In this document: piece by piece, positions 1 through 6,077 of the stretch
Layout of the letters: each line of letters opens with the position of its first letter
Position numbering within the stretch: the stretch's first letter is position 1
DNA from: Nanobdellota archaeon
GTDB lineage: Archaea > Nanobdellota > Nanobdellia > Pacearchaeales > GW2011-AR1
DNA: 7,983 bases
NCBI GenBank assembly: GCA_018816625.1
Contig: JAHIVR010000196.1
Coordinates: forward strand, 1-7,983
Reading direction: 5' to 3'
The notes under the pieces: generated by a model
What the model saw: only the letters and a program-made list of their open reading frames with translations
What the model was told of the DNA's origin: nothing
The model's database searches: none
Position numbers and translations under genes: made by a program

Positions 1-635
1 TAATCGCCTTGTTCATACTTGCAAACTCCACAATAATAGACGGATCTTCTTCAAACATGATAACAAGAACAAGCGGAATAATCTTTTTACTTTTCTTTTC
101 CGTCTTTTTATATTACAGCATAGAGGTTTTTAAACAAACAAGAAAAAAATTGACCAAAAAGGGAGCCAATATAAAAAAAAGATCACCCTTATTAATTACT
201 GCAATAATAGTTGGAGGATTGATTGCACTAATAATTGGGGGCAAATGGACAGTGGATGGGGCCGTTCAAATTGCAAACCTTTTTGGACTCAGCCAGTTTT
301 TAATATCTGCCACAGTAATAGCCTTAGGAACCTCCCTTCCAGAATTAGCCACCGCAATAACCGCTGCAAAAAGAAATGAAACAGGAATAATAGTAGGAAA
401 TGTTGCTGGAGCCAACATATTCAATATCTTTTGGATAATAGGAATAACCGCAATAATAGCCCCAATAGCCGTTCCAGAATTCATAAATATGGATATTGCT
501 TTTATGGGAATAGCCACACTACTACTACTTGGTTTTATATTTGTTGGAAAAAGAGGACAAATTGAAAGGTGGCAGGGAATTATTTTCATTATCTTATATG
601 CCGCCTATGTTCTCTCAGTAATTCTTAGGGGCTAA
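1..635 (+). CDS. CaCA-family sodium/calcium (cation) exchanger, C-terminal part; 5' end outside window
   Basis: This is an integral membrane antiporter of the Ca2+:cation (CaCA/YrbG-like) family, expected to exchange Ca2+ for Na+ or H+ across the cell membrane. The frame is open from base 3, so the gene begins upstream; a TTG at base 9 is in frame but is unlikely to be the true start. Numbering from that TTG, the second conserved alpha repeat spans about residues 77-147. It includes GTSLPE (107-112, with the ion-coordinating Glu112) and GNVAGANIFN (130-139), a variant of the usual GSNIFN. A hydrophobic helix (22-36) is followed by a basic loop (41-58, many Lys/Arg), which fits the cytoplasmic loop between the two halves of the exchanger. 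Further helices lie at about 61-77, 93-108, 138-155, 163-179 and 188-206. About 210 residues are visible; family members are usually 300-350, so roughly the first third is missing. It converges with FEN1, leaving one base between the stop codons. Confidence 0.9.
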   Translation, partial: IALFILANSTIIDGSSSNMITRTSGIIFLLFFSVFLYYSIEVFKQTRKKLTKKGANIKKRSPLLITAIIVGGLIALIIGGKWTVDGAVQIANLFGLSQFLISATVIALGTSLPELATAITAAKRNETGIIVGNVAGANIFNIFWIIGITAIIAPIAVPEFINMDIAFMGIATLLLLGFIFVGKRGQIERWQGIIFIILYAAYVLSVILRG

Positions 636-636
636 A

Positions 637-1674
637 TTACAACCATTTCTCAAGTCCTTTCTGCTTTTTCTTTTCCTTCAACTCCCTAAGTTTCTCCAAC
701 TGTTTATCAACCCTCTCTCCAGAAAAAGAGTGTCTTTCAACTAGTATTTCTTTAATCTTATTTTCATTGACTTTACCAAATTCAATTATAGAGTCCTCAA
801 CATTTGGCCTCTTAAACAACTCAAATATATCTTGCCAAACAAATCTGTCTTCCTCTGACAAAGATAAAAGTTTTTCTTCAACACTCTTAAAAATCAAAAC
901 CGGTTGCTTATATTTCTTAACAATCTCTAAAGCTTTTTTCTGTCCAATGCCAGGAATACCTCTGGGATTGTAATCAGTTCCAACAAGTATCCCCAAACAT
1001 ATAAGTTGATCTATATCAATCTCTAAGAAATTCAACACTTTTTCTAGTTCTATAATCTCTACCTTAACATCAATCCATCCAGAATAAGTTCTTCTTCTTT
1101 TAGCTAGCGTTAAATTTTGTATAAGTTTTGGGGCACCAAAAAGCAAACTATCATAATCCTGGCTGGCGCTAGCATAAATATCTTGATTTTTTGCTAAATG
1201 AGCCGCCTCGGCTTCTCCCTCACTGGGTGCCTGTACTATCGCAATACCCATTGCCTCTAAAAGTTCTTTGCTCTCTTCTATCATTTCATCGTTAAGCCTT
1301 GCAAGTTGCGAACTATAGGATCTCATTCCTTCCAAATCCTCTTTTTGTTTAGCCTCCTCATATCTTTCTCTAGCTAAATCCTTAACCCCTTCTCTTATTG
1401 CATGAGTCTTACCCTTAAGCTTTGGAGCCTTTCCATCAAAAACATAAACCAATCTCAAACCTTCGGAAAGCAAACTAATATTTCTATAAAACAACCCAGA
1501 AAGATGACTTGTAACCCTCTTTTTATCATCCATTAGAGGAGTTCCATCTGGTTGTCTTATTGTTGTCAGAAATTGATAAAGAGTATTAAAAGCATCAACA
1601 CAAAGTGTTTTCCCATTTAGATCTGAAAGTTCTATTTCTTTTCTAGAAATTATGTCCCGTATATTGAGTCCCAT
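637..1674 (-). CDS. fen: flap endonuclease 1 (FEN1/XPG family structure-specific 5' nuclease)
   Basis: This nuclease cleaves 5' flaps during Okazaki fragment maturation and long-patch repair, guided by PCNA. At 345 residues it has the normal archaeal length. The N-terminal XPG domain starts with the typical MGLNIRDII, which fixes the start codon. The metal-binding acidic residues are all present: Asp27, Asp80, Glu152 and Glu154 (in APSEGEAEA), Asp173 and Asp175 (in SQDYDS), and Asp234 (in GTDYNPRG). The helix-hairpin DNA-binding segment GIPGIGQKKA is at 239-248. The last eight residues, QKGLEKWL (338-345), form a PCNA-interacting peptide after a lysine-rich linker. Two same-strand genes lie upstream. 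An 81-base gap with its own TATA-like element suggests FEN1 can be transcribed independently. Its stop codon is one base from that of the convergent exchanger. I see no missing catalytic residue. Confidence 0.97.
   Translation of the reverse strand: MGLNIRDIISRKEIELSDLNGKTLCVDAFNTLYQFLTTIRQPDGTPLMDDKKRVTSHLSGLFYRNISLLSEGLRLVYVFDGKAPKLKGKTHAIREGVKDLARERYEEAKQKEDLEGMRSYSSQLARLNDEMIEESKELLEAMGIAIVQAPSEGEAEAAHLAKNQDIYASASQDYDSLLFGAPKLIQNLTLAKRRRTYSGWIDVKVEIIELEKVLNFLEIDIDQLICLGILVGTDYNPRGIPGIGQKKALEIVKKYKQPVLIFKSVEEKLLSLSEEDRFVWQDIFELFKRPNVEDSIIEFGKVNENKIKEILVERHSFSGERVDKQLEKLRELKEKKKQKGLEKWL
665..678 (+). terminator. possible T-rich terminator for the exchanger, inside the FEN1 coding region
   Basis: The plus strand reads TTTTTCTTTTCCTT starting 30 bases after the exchanger stop codon. 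Archaeal RNA polymerase terminates on T-rich non-template tracts. On the other strand this sequence encodes the lysine-rich stretch just before the PCNA-binding tail of FEN1, so the T-richness could simply reflect the lysine codons. Position and composition are the only support. Confidence 0.35.
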
Positions 1675-1700
1675 GAGCGATTACTCTTAAGCGTTCATTT

Positions 1701-1716
1701 GAGGATTTAAATCCTC
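1701..1716 (-). promoter_or_regulatory. perfect 16-bp palindrome with TATA-like core, probable FEN1 promoter
   Basis: GAGGATTTAAATCCTC is a perfect 16-base palindrome. Its core ATTTAAAT (1705-1712) resembles an archaeal TATA box. It is centred about 34.5 bases before the FEN1 ATG, which would give a leader of roughly 8-10 bases. This spacing is longer than the ~26 bases seen at other genes here. The symmetric flanks (GAGG/CCTC) could be an operator covering the TATA box, or chance. Confidence 0.5.
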
Positions 1717-1755
1717 TTATTTTCTATCATTTACAAGATAAAGAAATATAAATAA

Positions 1756-2085
1756 TTATCTAACTCCGTAAAGCCTTTTTCTAGCAGCATGATATCTTTC
1801 AACCAACGCAAAGTGTCTTCTTGAAGGCTTGCACTCTGATAGGGGTAAAGTCCTACCTGGAGCGATTGTCAGTCTATAAACCCCCTGGCTCTCAAGAATT
1901 TTATCTTTAGCCTCAAGCCCCTGCATTACTACCACAAGATTAATCATTTGTGTTTCAACAGCCTCAACCAAAGCCAGATCCTTTCTTTTTCTCTCGTCAT
2001 CAGAACTTCTACCCAAAAGCCTCCTTATGTCTTGGCTTGTTTGTGCATCCCTTGCAAAAGGACCCTCTCGTCTTTCTTCTGACAT
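1756..2085 (-). CDS. hypothetical protein, 109 residues, charged and probably helical
   Basis: I do not recognise this protein. It has no signal peptide or membrane span, so it is probably cytoplasmic. Residues 1-36 are very charged and look flexible. Residues 37-66 could form an amphipathic helix (VEAVETQMINLVVVMQGLEA). The C-terminal third (85-109) is basic, with Cys85, RRH (89-91) and ARKRLYGVR at the end, which could bind nucleic acid; that is only an inference from charge. Support for a real gene: a start codon with a TATA-like TTTAAAAA centred 25.5 bases upstream, a GGAAG seven bases before the ATG, no competing frame, and position between YkuD and FEN1 on the same strand. It starts 34 bases after the YkuD stop and may be co-transcribed with that gene. 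Confidence 0.7.
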   Translation of the reverse strand: MSEERREGPFARDAQTSQDIRRLLGRSSDDERKRKDLALVEAVETQMINLVVVMQGLEAKDKILESQGVYRLTIAPGRTLPLSECKPSRRHFALVERYHAARKRLYGVR

Positions 2086-2106
2086 AAAAATACTTCCTTT
2101 TCACAA

Positions 2107-2114
2107 TTTTTAAA
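2107..2114 (-). promoter_or_regulatory. TATA-like box for the 109-residue protein gene
   Basis: On the minus strand this reads TTTAAAAA, centred 25.5 bases before the ATG at 2085, which is the spacing expected for a transcript beginning at or next to the start codon. It lies in the 34-base gap after the YkuD gene. A GGAAG at about 2093-2097 would be an alternative translation signal if transcription starts further upstream. Confidence 0.45.
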
Positions 2115-2119
2115 TCTTA

Positions 2120-2776
2120 CTAAAAGCTCTTAACAATATCAAGATAAGTCCCCTCTCTTACTAAAGAATAAAGTTCAACAATATCTTCATTTCTCATTCT
2201 TATACACCCCCCAGAATCAGGCCGACCAATACTTCCCTCTTTATTCGTTCCGTGTATAAAAATTCCCCTATCAGAACTATTTGAATTAAGAGAATCACAT
2301 CCCCCTATTCCCAAAACCCTTGTTAATAAAAGGGCCTGGCTTGAATCCTTCTCTGACTGTGTAATTCTTGCAACCCTTCCAGTATTATTACCCCCAACAA
2401 AAATACTCCCAACCCCAGCATTATCTCCTCTCTTAACGTTTATCCTATGCACACCCAAAGGAGTTTTTTCGCTCCCAAAAGCGTTTCCAAAACCCCTCTT
2501 GCCAGTGGAAACTCCGTAGTGTTTATAGACATAAAAAGAATTATCCCTTCCATAAACAACATAAAGCCTCTGTTCCTGTCCATTTAATATCAAAGCAAAA
2601 TTACCCTCCCCAACACCAAATTTCTTATCCATTACATCATATCTCTCCCTTAATCCAGAGTGATTAACTCCCAAAAAATTTTCAGTAGTAAGGACCTGTG
2701 AAGAAACAATAGGGGGTGACCCCATAAGGACTACCCCTAGAACTATCCCAGCAAGGCTCGTTCTTAGTTTTCCCAT
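2120..2776 (-). CDS. secreted L,D-transpeptidase (YkuD)-domain protein
   Basis: The 218-residue protein has an N-terminal signal peptide: Lys3/Arg5, a hydrophobic core at 7-19, and a likely cut after Ser26 (VSS-Q). The C-terminal half carries the YkuD signature: STGKRGFGN with TPLGVHRI (90-112), the HGT motif (His175), IGRPDSGG (183-190), and the catalytic cysteine in GCIRM (190-194, Cys191), followed by NEDIVELY. In bacteria this domain makes 3-3 cross-links in peptidoglycan or attaches proteins to it, using Cys191 with His175. All visible catalytic residues are intact, so an active acyl-transfer enzyme outside the cell is plausible. Archaea lack murein, so the natural substrate here is unknown. 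A second cysteine (Cys160) lies in GIGGCDS. The start is supported by a TATA-like box about 25.5 bases upstream; GGAG four bases before the ATG is also present. The gene is divergent from PolB and upstream of the small hypothetical gene. Confidence 0.92.
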   Translation of the reverse strand: MGKLRTSLAGIVLGVVLMGSPPIVSSQVLTTENFLGVNHSGLRERYDVMDKKFGVGEGNFALILNGQEQRLYVVYGRDNSFYVYKHYGVSTGKRGFGNAFGSEKTPLGVHRINVKRGDNAGVGSIFVGGNNTGRVARITQSEKDSSQALLLTRVLGIGGCDSLNSNSSDRGIFIHGTNKEGSIGRPDSGGCIRMRNEDIVELYSLVREGTYLDIVKSF

Positions 2777-2797
2777 GAATCTCCATAAAAAACCTTG

Positions 2798-2805
2798 TAT
2801 TTAAA
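2798..2805 (-). promoter_or_regulatory. TATA box for the YkuD-domain gene
   Basis: The minus strand reads TTTAAATA, preceded by GG, centred about 25.5 bases before the YkuD ATG at 2776. This suggests a leaderless or nearly leaderless transcript. The PolB TATA box lies about 13 bases further on in the other direction, so the two promoters sit back to back. Confidence 0.55.
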
Positions 2806-2818
2806 CCTTATTCTTAAG

Positions 2819-2826
2819 ATTTAAAT
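2819..2826 (+). promoter_or_regulatory. TATA box for polB
   Basis: ATTTAAAT is centred 26.5 bases before the PolB ATG at 2849. No Shine-Dalgarno-like sequence lies between it and the ATG. The spacing supports both the chosen start and leaderless transcription. Confidence 0.55.
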
Positions 2827-2848
2827 AACCAAAACACTTTCAGAAAAC

Positions 2849-5296
2849 ATGGAATTTATGCCCCTTGATTATGATTACTTTGATTGGAAAGGAAAGAATT
2901 ACGCAAGAATAACCGGCCGTGATAATAAGGGAAAAAGGGTATGTGTAATAGACTCGTGCCCTGTTTATTTGTGGGCAATACTAAAAGACAAAATAAGTAA
3001 AGAAAAAATTAAAAAACTTATAGAGAAAATACAAAAGATATCCCTTGATGTTAACGGTAGAAAAACAAAAGTAGAAAAAATAGAGCTACAAGATAAAAGA
3101 TTCCTTGGTAAAGATGTAAAAGCCCTAAAAATATATGCAACAAACTACAAAGATCTCCACGACATAGCCGATAAATTAGATTTCAATGAAATAGAAAAAA
3201 GAAGAGGCTATGATCTAGGTTTCATAACCCATTATGTATGTGAAAAAAAACTAAATCCCTCTTGTTGGTATGAGATAGAAGGCAACATCCTCAACAACTC
3301 TGAAGAGTACGGGGGCATTGATGCAGCTTTTGATGTTGATTTCTGCATAAATCTCAAATACCATAAACCCCTAAAAGAAAAACCATTCAAACCAAAAGTA
3401 CTTTCCTACGATATTGAAACAGACGATATAAAAATAGGGAAGGGAGAGATAATAATGATATCTTTGGTATCTGATAACTTCAAAAAAGTTATTACGTGGA
3501 AAAAAACAGATAAAAAACAAGAATTTGTAGAATACGTAAAAGATGAATCAGAATTAATAGAAAAATTTTTAGAATACACAAAAAAAATATCTCCAGACTT
3601 TTTAGTTGGATATTTCTCAGATGGATTTGATCTCCCATATTTAAAGGCAAGAGCAGAAAAACTCAGAATTAAACTCTCTTTGGGCCTGGATGGTTCTCAA
3701 CCAACCTTTACAAAAGGGGTCATGCTTACCGGAAAAACCAAGGGAATGATTCATATCGATATCTTAAAATTCATAAGAACAGCATACGCACAATACATGG
3801 AATCAGAAACCCTTTCTTTAAACGAAGTAGCAAAAGAATTCCTTAATGATAAAAAGAAACCTTTCAAAATAAAACACTCCTCAAAGATTGAAAAAGAAGA
3901 CTGGAAAGAATACTTTGAATATAATCTTCACGATTCAATACTAGTTTCCCAATTATTTGAAAAGTTTTGGCCAGACATGCTACAATTCTCAAGAGTAATC
4001 CAAGAACCAATATTCGAAATATCAAGAAACGGATTATCAAAATATGTTGAAAATTACATTTTACATCATCTAGAAGAATATAATGAGATCCCAGAAAAAA
4101 GACCGACTCACTCAGAACTTTCAGAAAGAAGACAAAGAAAATCTGTTGAAGGGGCTTTTGTTTTAGAACCAAAACCAGGAATGTATAATGATGTAGTAAT
4201 GTTTGATTTCGGCTCTATGCATACCTCAATAATAATTTCCATGAACCTCTCAAAATCAACTCTATTAGAGAAACCAGAAAAGAATTCAAATTCCATAGAA
4301 ACAACTCAAGGAAAATTCTACTTTACAAAAAAACCTGGATTTATTCCCTTAATGCTAAAAGAGATATTTGAACAAAGAAAAAAATTCAAAGAAGAATACA
4401 AGAAAAATCCAGGCTCAATAACTAGGGCAAGAAGCAATGCTTTCAAGGTCCTATCTGCCTCAGTCCACGGATATATTGGTTTCTTTGGAGCAAGATATTA
4501 CTCTTTGGAATCTTCTGCATCGATACTTGCATACGTAAGAAAATTCAACAAAGAAGCAATAAAAAAAATTGAGAAAGAAGGATACCAGGTAATTTACGGA
4601 GATACTGACTCTATAGCATTCCTACAAAACGACAAGACTGAAAAACAGATAAAAGATTTTCTAAATAAATTAAACTCAGAGCTCCCGGGGATTATGCATC
4701 TTGAGTTAGAGGATTTTTACAAAAGAGGGATATGGGTTACGACACGTTCCGGAATAACCGGTGCAAAAAAGAAGTATGCCTTGATTGACAAAAACAGTAA
4801 ATTAAAGATACGTGGATTTGAAACGGTTAGAAGAGACTGGTGCCGTCTAGCAAGAGACGTTCAAAACAAAATATTAAATCAAATATTAAAAGACGGAAAT
4901 GAGAAAAATGCTCTTGAATTCATAAAAAAGATTATAAAAGACATAAAAGAAAGAAAAGTCCATAAAGAAGATTTAATAATAAAAACAAAATTAAAAAAAC
5001 CAATAGAAGAATACAAGGCCACAACTCCGCACGTTATTGTAGCAAGAAAAATGATTGAGAACAAAATGCCCATTGGTCCCCACACCCTAATAGAATATTT
5101 TGTGGCAGAAAATAAGAATAAAAAAGCACTTGTCAGAGATCGTGTGAAACTACCAGAAGAAAAAGCGGATTATGATATAAACTACTATCTTGAAAATCAA
5201 ATACTCCCAGCAGTAGAAAACATCCTCCAAGTATTTAATATAAACACAAAAGAGATACTAGATGGGAGAAGACAAACTACTCTGGGGGATTTCTAA
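2849..5296 (+). CDS. polB: family B DNA polymerase with 3'-5' proofreading exonuclease; altered nucleotide-pocket motifs
   Basis: This is a replicative-type archaeal PolB of 815 residues, slightly longer than the ~775 of Thermococcales enzymes. The order is: N-terminal domain (1-180), exonuclease (about 183-370), then palm, fingers and thumb. Exonuclease residues are intact: Asp188 and Glu190 (YDIE), Asp261 (in SDGFDLPYL), and Tyr358/Asp362 (YNLHD). Polymerase motif C is intact (YGDTDS, Asp585 and Asp587), as is the motif A aspartate (Asp453). Finger residues Arg510, Lys514 and Lys533 and the KKKY motif (640-643) are also present. Motif A reads DFGSMHTS instead of the usual DFxSLYPS, and motif B reads KVLSASVHGY instead of KxxxNSxYGY. 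The conserved tyrosines therefore correspond to His458 and His540, and the Asn to Ala537. The C-terminal QTTLGDF (809-815) is a PCNA-binding motif. The protein is lysine-rich and the gene very AT-rich (about 28% GC in four sampled 60-base rows). It converges with ZIP, two bases apart. Confidence 0.97.
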   Translation: MEFMPLDYDYFDWKGKNYARITGRDNKGKRVCVIDSCPVYLWAILKDKISKEKIKKLIEKIQKISLDVNGRKTKVEKIELQDKRFLGKDVKALKIYATNYKDLHDIADKLDFNEIEKRRGYDLGFITHYVCEKKLNPSCWYEIEGNILNNSEEYGGIDAAFDVDFCINLKYHKPLKEKPFKPKVLSYDIETDDIKIGKGEIIMISLVSDNFKKVITWKKTDKKQEFVEYVKDESELIEKFLEYTKKISPDFLVGYFSDGFDLPYLKARAEKLRIKLSLGLDGSQPTFTKGVMLTGKTKGMIHIDILKFIRTAYAQYMESETLSLNEVAKEFLNDKKKPFKIKHSSKIEKEDWKEYFEYNLHDSILVSQLFEKFWPDMLQFSRVIQEPIFEISRNGLSKYVENYILHHLEEYNEIPEKRPTHSELSERRQRKSVEGAFVLEPKPGMYNDVVMFDFGSMHTSIIISMNLSKSTLLEKPEKNSNSIETTQGKFYFTKKPGFIPLMLKEIFEQRKKFKEEYKKNPGSITRARSNAFKVLSASVHGYIGFFGARYYSLESSASILAYVRKFNKEAIKKIEKEGYQVIYGDTDSIAFLQNDKTEKQIKDFLNKLNSELPGIMHLELEDFYKRGIWVTTRSGITGAKKKYALIDKNSKLKIRGFETVRRDWCRLARDVQNKILNQILKDGNEKNALEFIKKIIKDIKERKVHKEDLIIKTKLKKPIEEYKATTPHVIVARKMIENKMPIGPHTLIEYFVAENKNKKALVRDRVKLPEEKADYDINYYLENQILPAVENILQVFNINTKEILDGRRQTTLGDF

Positions 5297-5298
5297 GC

Positions 5299-6027
5299 TT
5301 ATAACAACCCCAAGAAAACAACTACCAATATTCCTGCAATAAGATAAAAGATTGTCCTATGGTCAGTTACTTTTTTAGAAGAACTTGGAATGAGCTCATC
5401 TGCAGAGATGTATATCATAAGCCCAGCAATCATCGAAGTAATTAACCCAAGCCAAGTAAAGGAAATATTTTTAAAAACATAATAAGTTAGCAAAAACCCT
5501 ACAAGAATGGGGATTGCAGTTGCAGCAGATAATAAAAAAGATTTTAATTTCTTCTTGTCACAATAATAACAAGGGGCAGAGGTACAGATGCCCTCAGGAA
5601 CATTCTGAATTGCTATAGCGATAGCAACAATCAACCCCAATTTTGTCCCAGAAACAGCACCTATTCCTATTGCCATACCTTCAGGAAAATTATGCAAAAA
5701 GATCCCAAAGAGTAAATAAAGGGAAGCCTTTTTCATTCTACAATCCTTGTTTTTACCACAAAGCTCTGGATGCAAATGAGGAATTGCTAAATCCAAACCA
5801 TATATTATCAAAGCCCCAAAAAGAAGACCAATTCCTGCTATTAACACTGAAGAGATGGCTATGGCCTCGGGAATCAGTTCTAAGAAAGATATTGAAATCA
5901 TAACTCCTGCAGCAAAGGCCAACATATTAAACATGAACTTTTCGTTTGGTTTCCCCAAAACCCCTATTAAAGAACCCAGAATAGGTCCTAAAACAGACAA
6001 GACCACAATAATCCATATAGCATCCAT
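5299..6027 (-). CDS. ZIP-family divalent metal transporter
   Basis: This 242-residue membrane protein belongs to the ZIP family (ZupT/GufA-like), which moves Zn2+ and other divalent metals toward the cytoplasm. The metal-site signatures in the two central helices are clear: HNFPEG (112-117) and QNVPEG (141-146). Other typical segments are FAAGVMISISFLELIPEA (38-55) and SADELIP (208-214). About eight helices are predicted, the family's normal number. The loop at 84-100 contains HLHPELC with Cys90 and Cys96, a likely metal-binding loop. Cysteines at 148, 153 and 156 directly follow the QNVPEG motif (a CxxC at 153-156), which I do not regard as usual for the family. The start is supported by a TATA box 25.5 bases upstream. 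The gene is divergent from the duplicated membrane protein at 6078 and appears to share its promoter; it converges with PolB. Confidence 0.95.
   Translation of the reverse strand: MDAIWIIVVLSVLGPILGSLIGVLGKPNEKFMFNMLAFAAGVMISISFLELIPEAIAISSVLIAGIGLLFGALIIYGLDLAIPHLHPELCGKNKDCRMKKASLYLLFGIFLHNFPEGMAIGIGAVSGTKLGLIVAIAIAIQNVPEGICTSAPCYYCDKKKLKSFLLSAATAIPILVGFLLTYYVFKNISFTWLGLITSMIAGLMIYISADELIPSSSKKVTDHRTIFYLIAGILVVVFLGLL
5371..5376 (+). terminator. possible T-run terminator for polB inside the ZIP gene
   Basis: A TTTTTT run lies about 75 bases after the PolB stop codon, inside the antisense strand of the ZIP gene. No T-rich tract occurs between the two stop codons, so PolB transcripts must end within ZIP. 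This is the first clear T-run available, but a six-base run is weak evidence. Confidence 0.25.
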
Positions 6028-6048
6028 AAATAATATTATCCTTCAAGC

Positions 6049-6056
6049 TTTATAAA
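6049..6056. promoter_or_regulatory. self-complementary TATA box serving both ZIP and the divergent membrane protein
   Basis: TTTATAAA reads the same on both strands and is centred at 6052.5. The first base of the plus-strand ATG is 6078 and that of the minus-strand ATG is 6027, so each lies exactly 25.5 bases away. In archaea a TATA box about 26 bases before the start codon indicates a leaderless mRNA. AGCTTT (6046-6051) and AAAGCT (6061-6066) flank or overlap it as a short inverted repeat that could be an operator, with low certainty. Confidence 0.6.
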
Positions 6057-6077
6057 CCTAAAAGCTCTTTAAAAAAA

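Noticed and set aside
9..11. TTG at base 9 as the true start of the exchanger
   Set aside because: The frame continues upstream to the window edge, and the first alpha repeat required by the family is missing, so the gene must begin outside the window.
266..589. Open frame of 107 codons antisense to the exchanger
   Set aside because: It is fully opposite a gene with clear family motifs, has no promoter at the usual spacing that I could see, and its translation shows no recognisable domain.
1701..1716. The palindrome as an intrinsic terminator for the upstream 109-residue gene
   Set aside because: It has no loop and no following T-run on the minus strand, and archaeal termination relies on T-tracts rather than hairpins. 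A promoter/operator reading fits better.
1675..2776. Higher GC in the YkuD and 109-residue genes as a sign of recent transfer
   Set aside because: Sampled rows give about 43% there against about 28% in PolB, but FEN1, ZIP and the methyltransferase rows also reach about 40-45%. PolB is the AT-rich outlier, through its Lys/Asn/Ile-rich protein, so composition does not mark an island.
3864..4172. Open frame of 102 codons antisense to PolB (also the shorter ones at 4108-4296 and 4879-5085)
   Set aside because: They lie inside PolB opposite its conserved regions, and their composition mirrors its lysine-rich coding strand. Shadow frames.
5643..6055. Plus-strand open frames of 86 and 66 codons opposite the ZIP gene
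   Set aside because: They overlap each other and the ZIP motifs, and the second would run through the shared promoter. No supporting signal.
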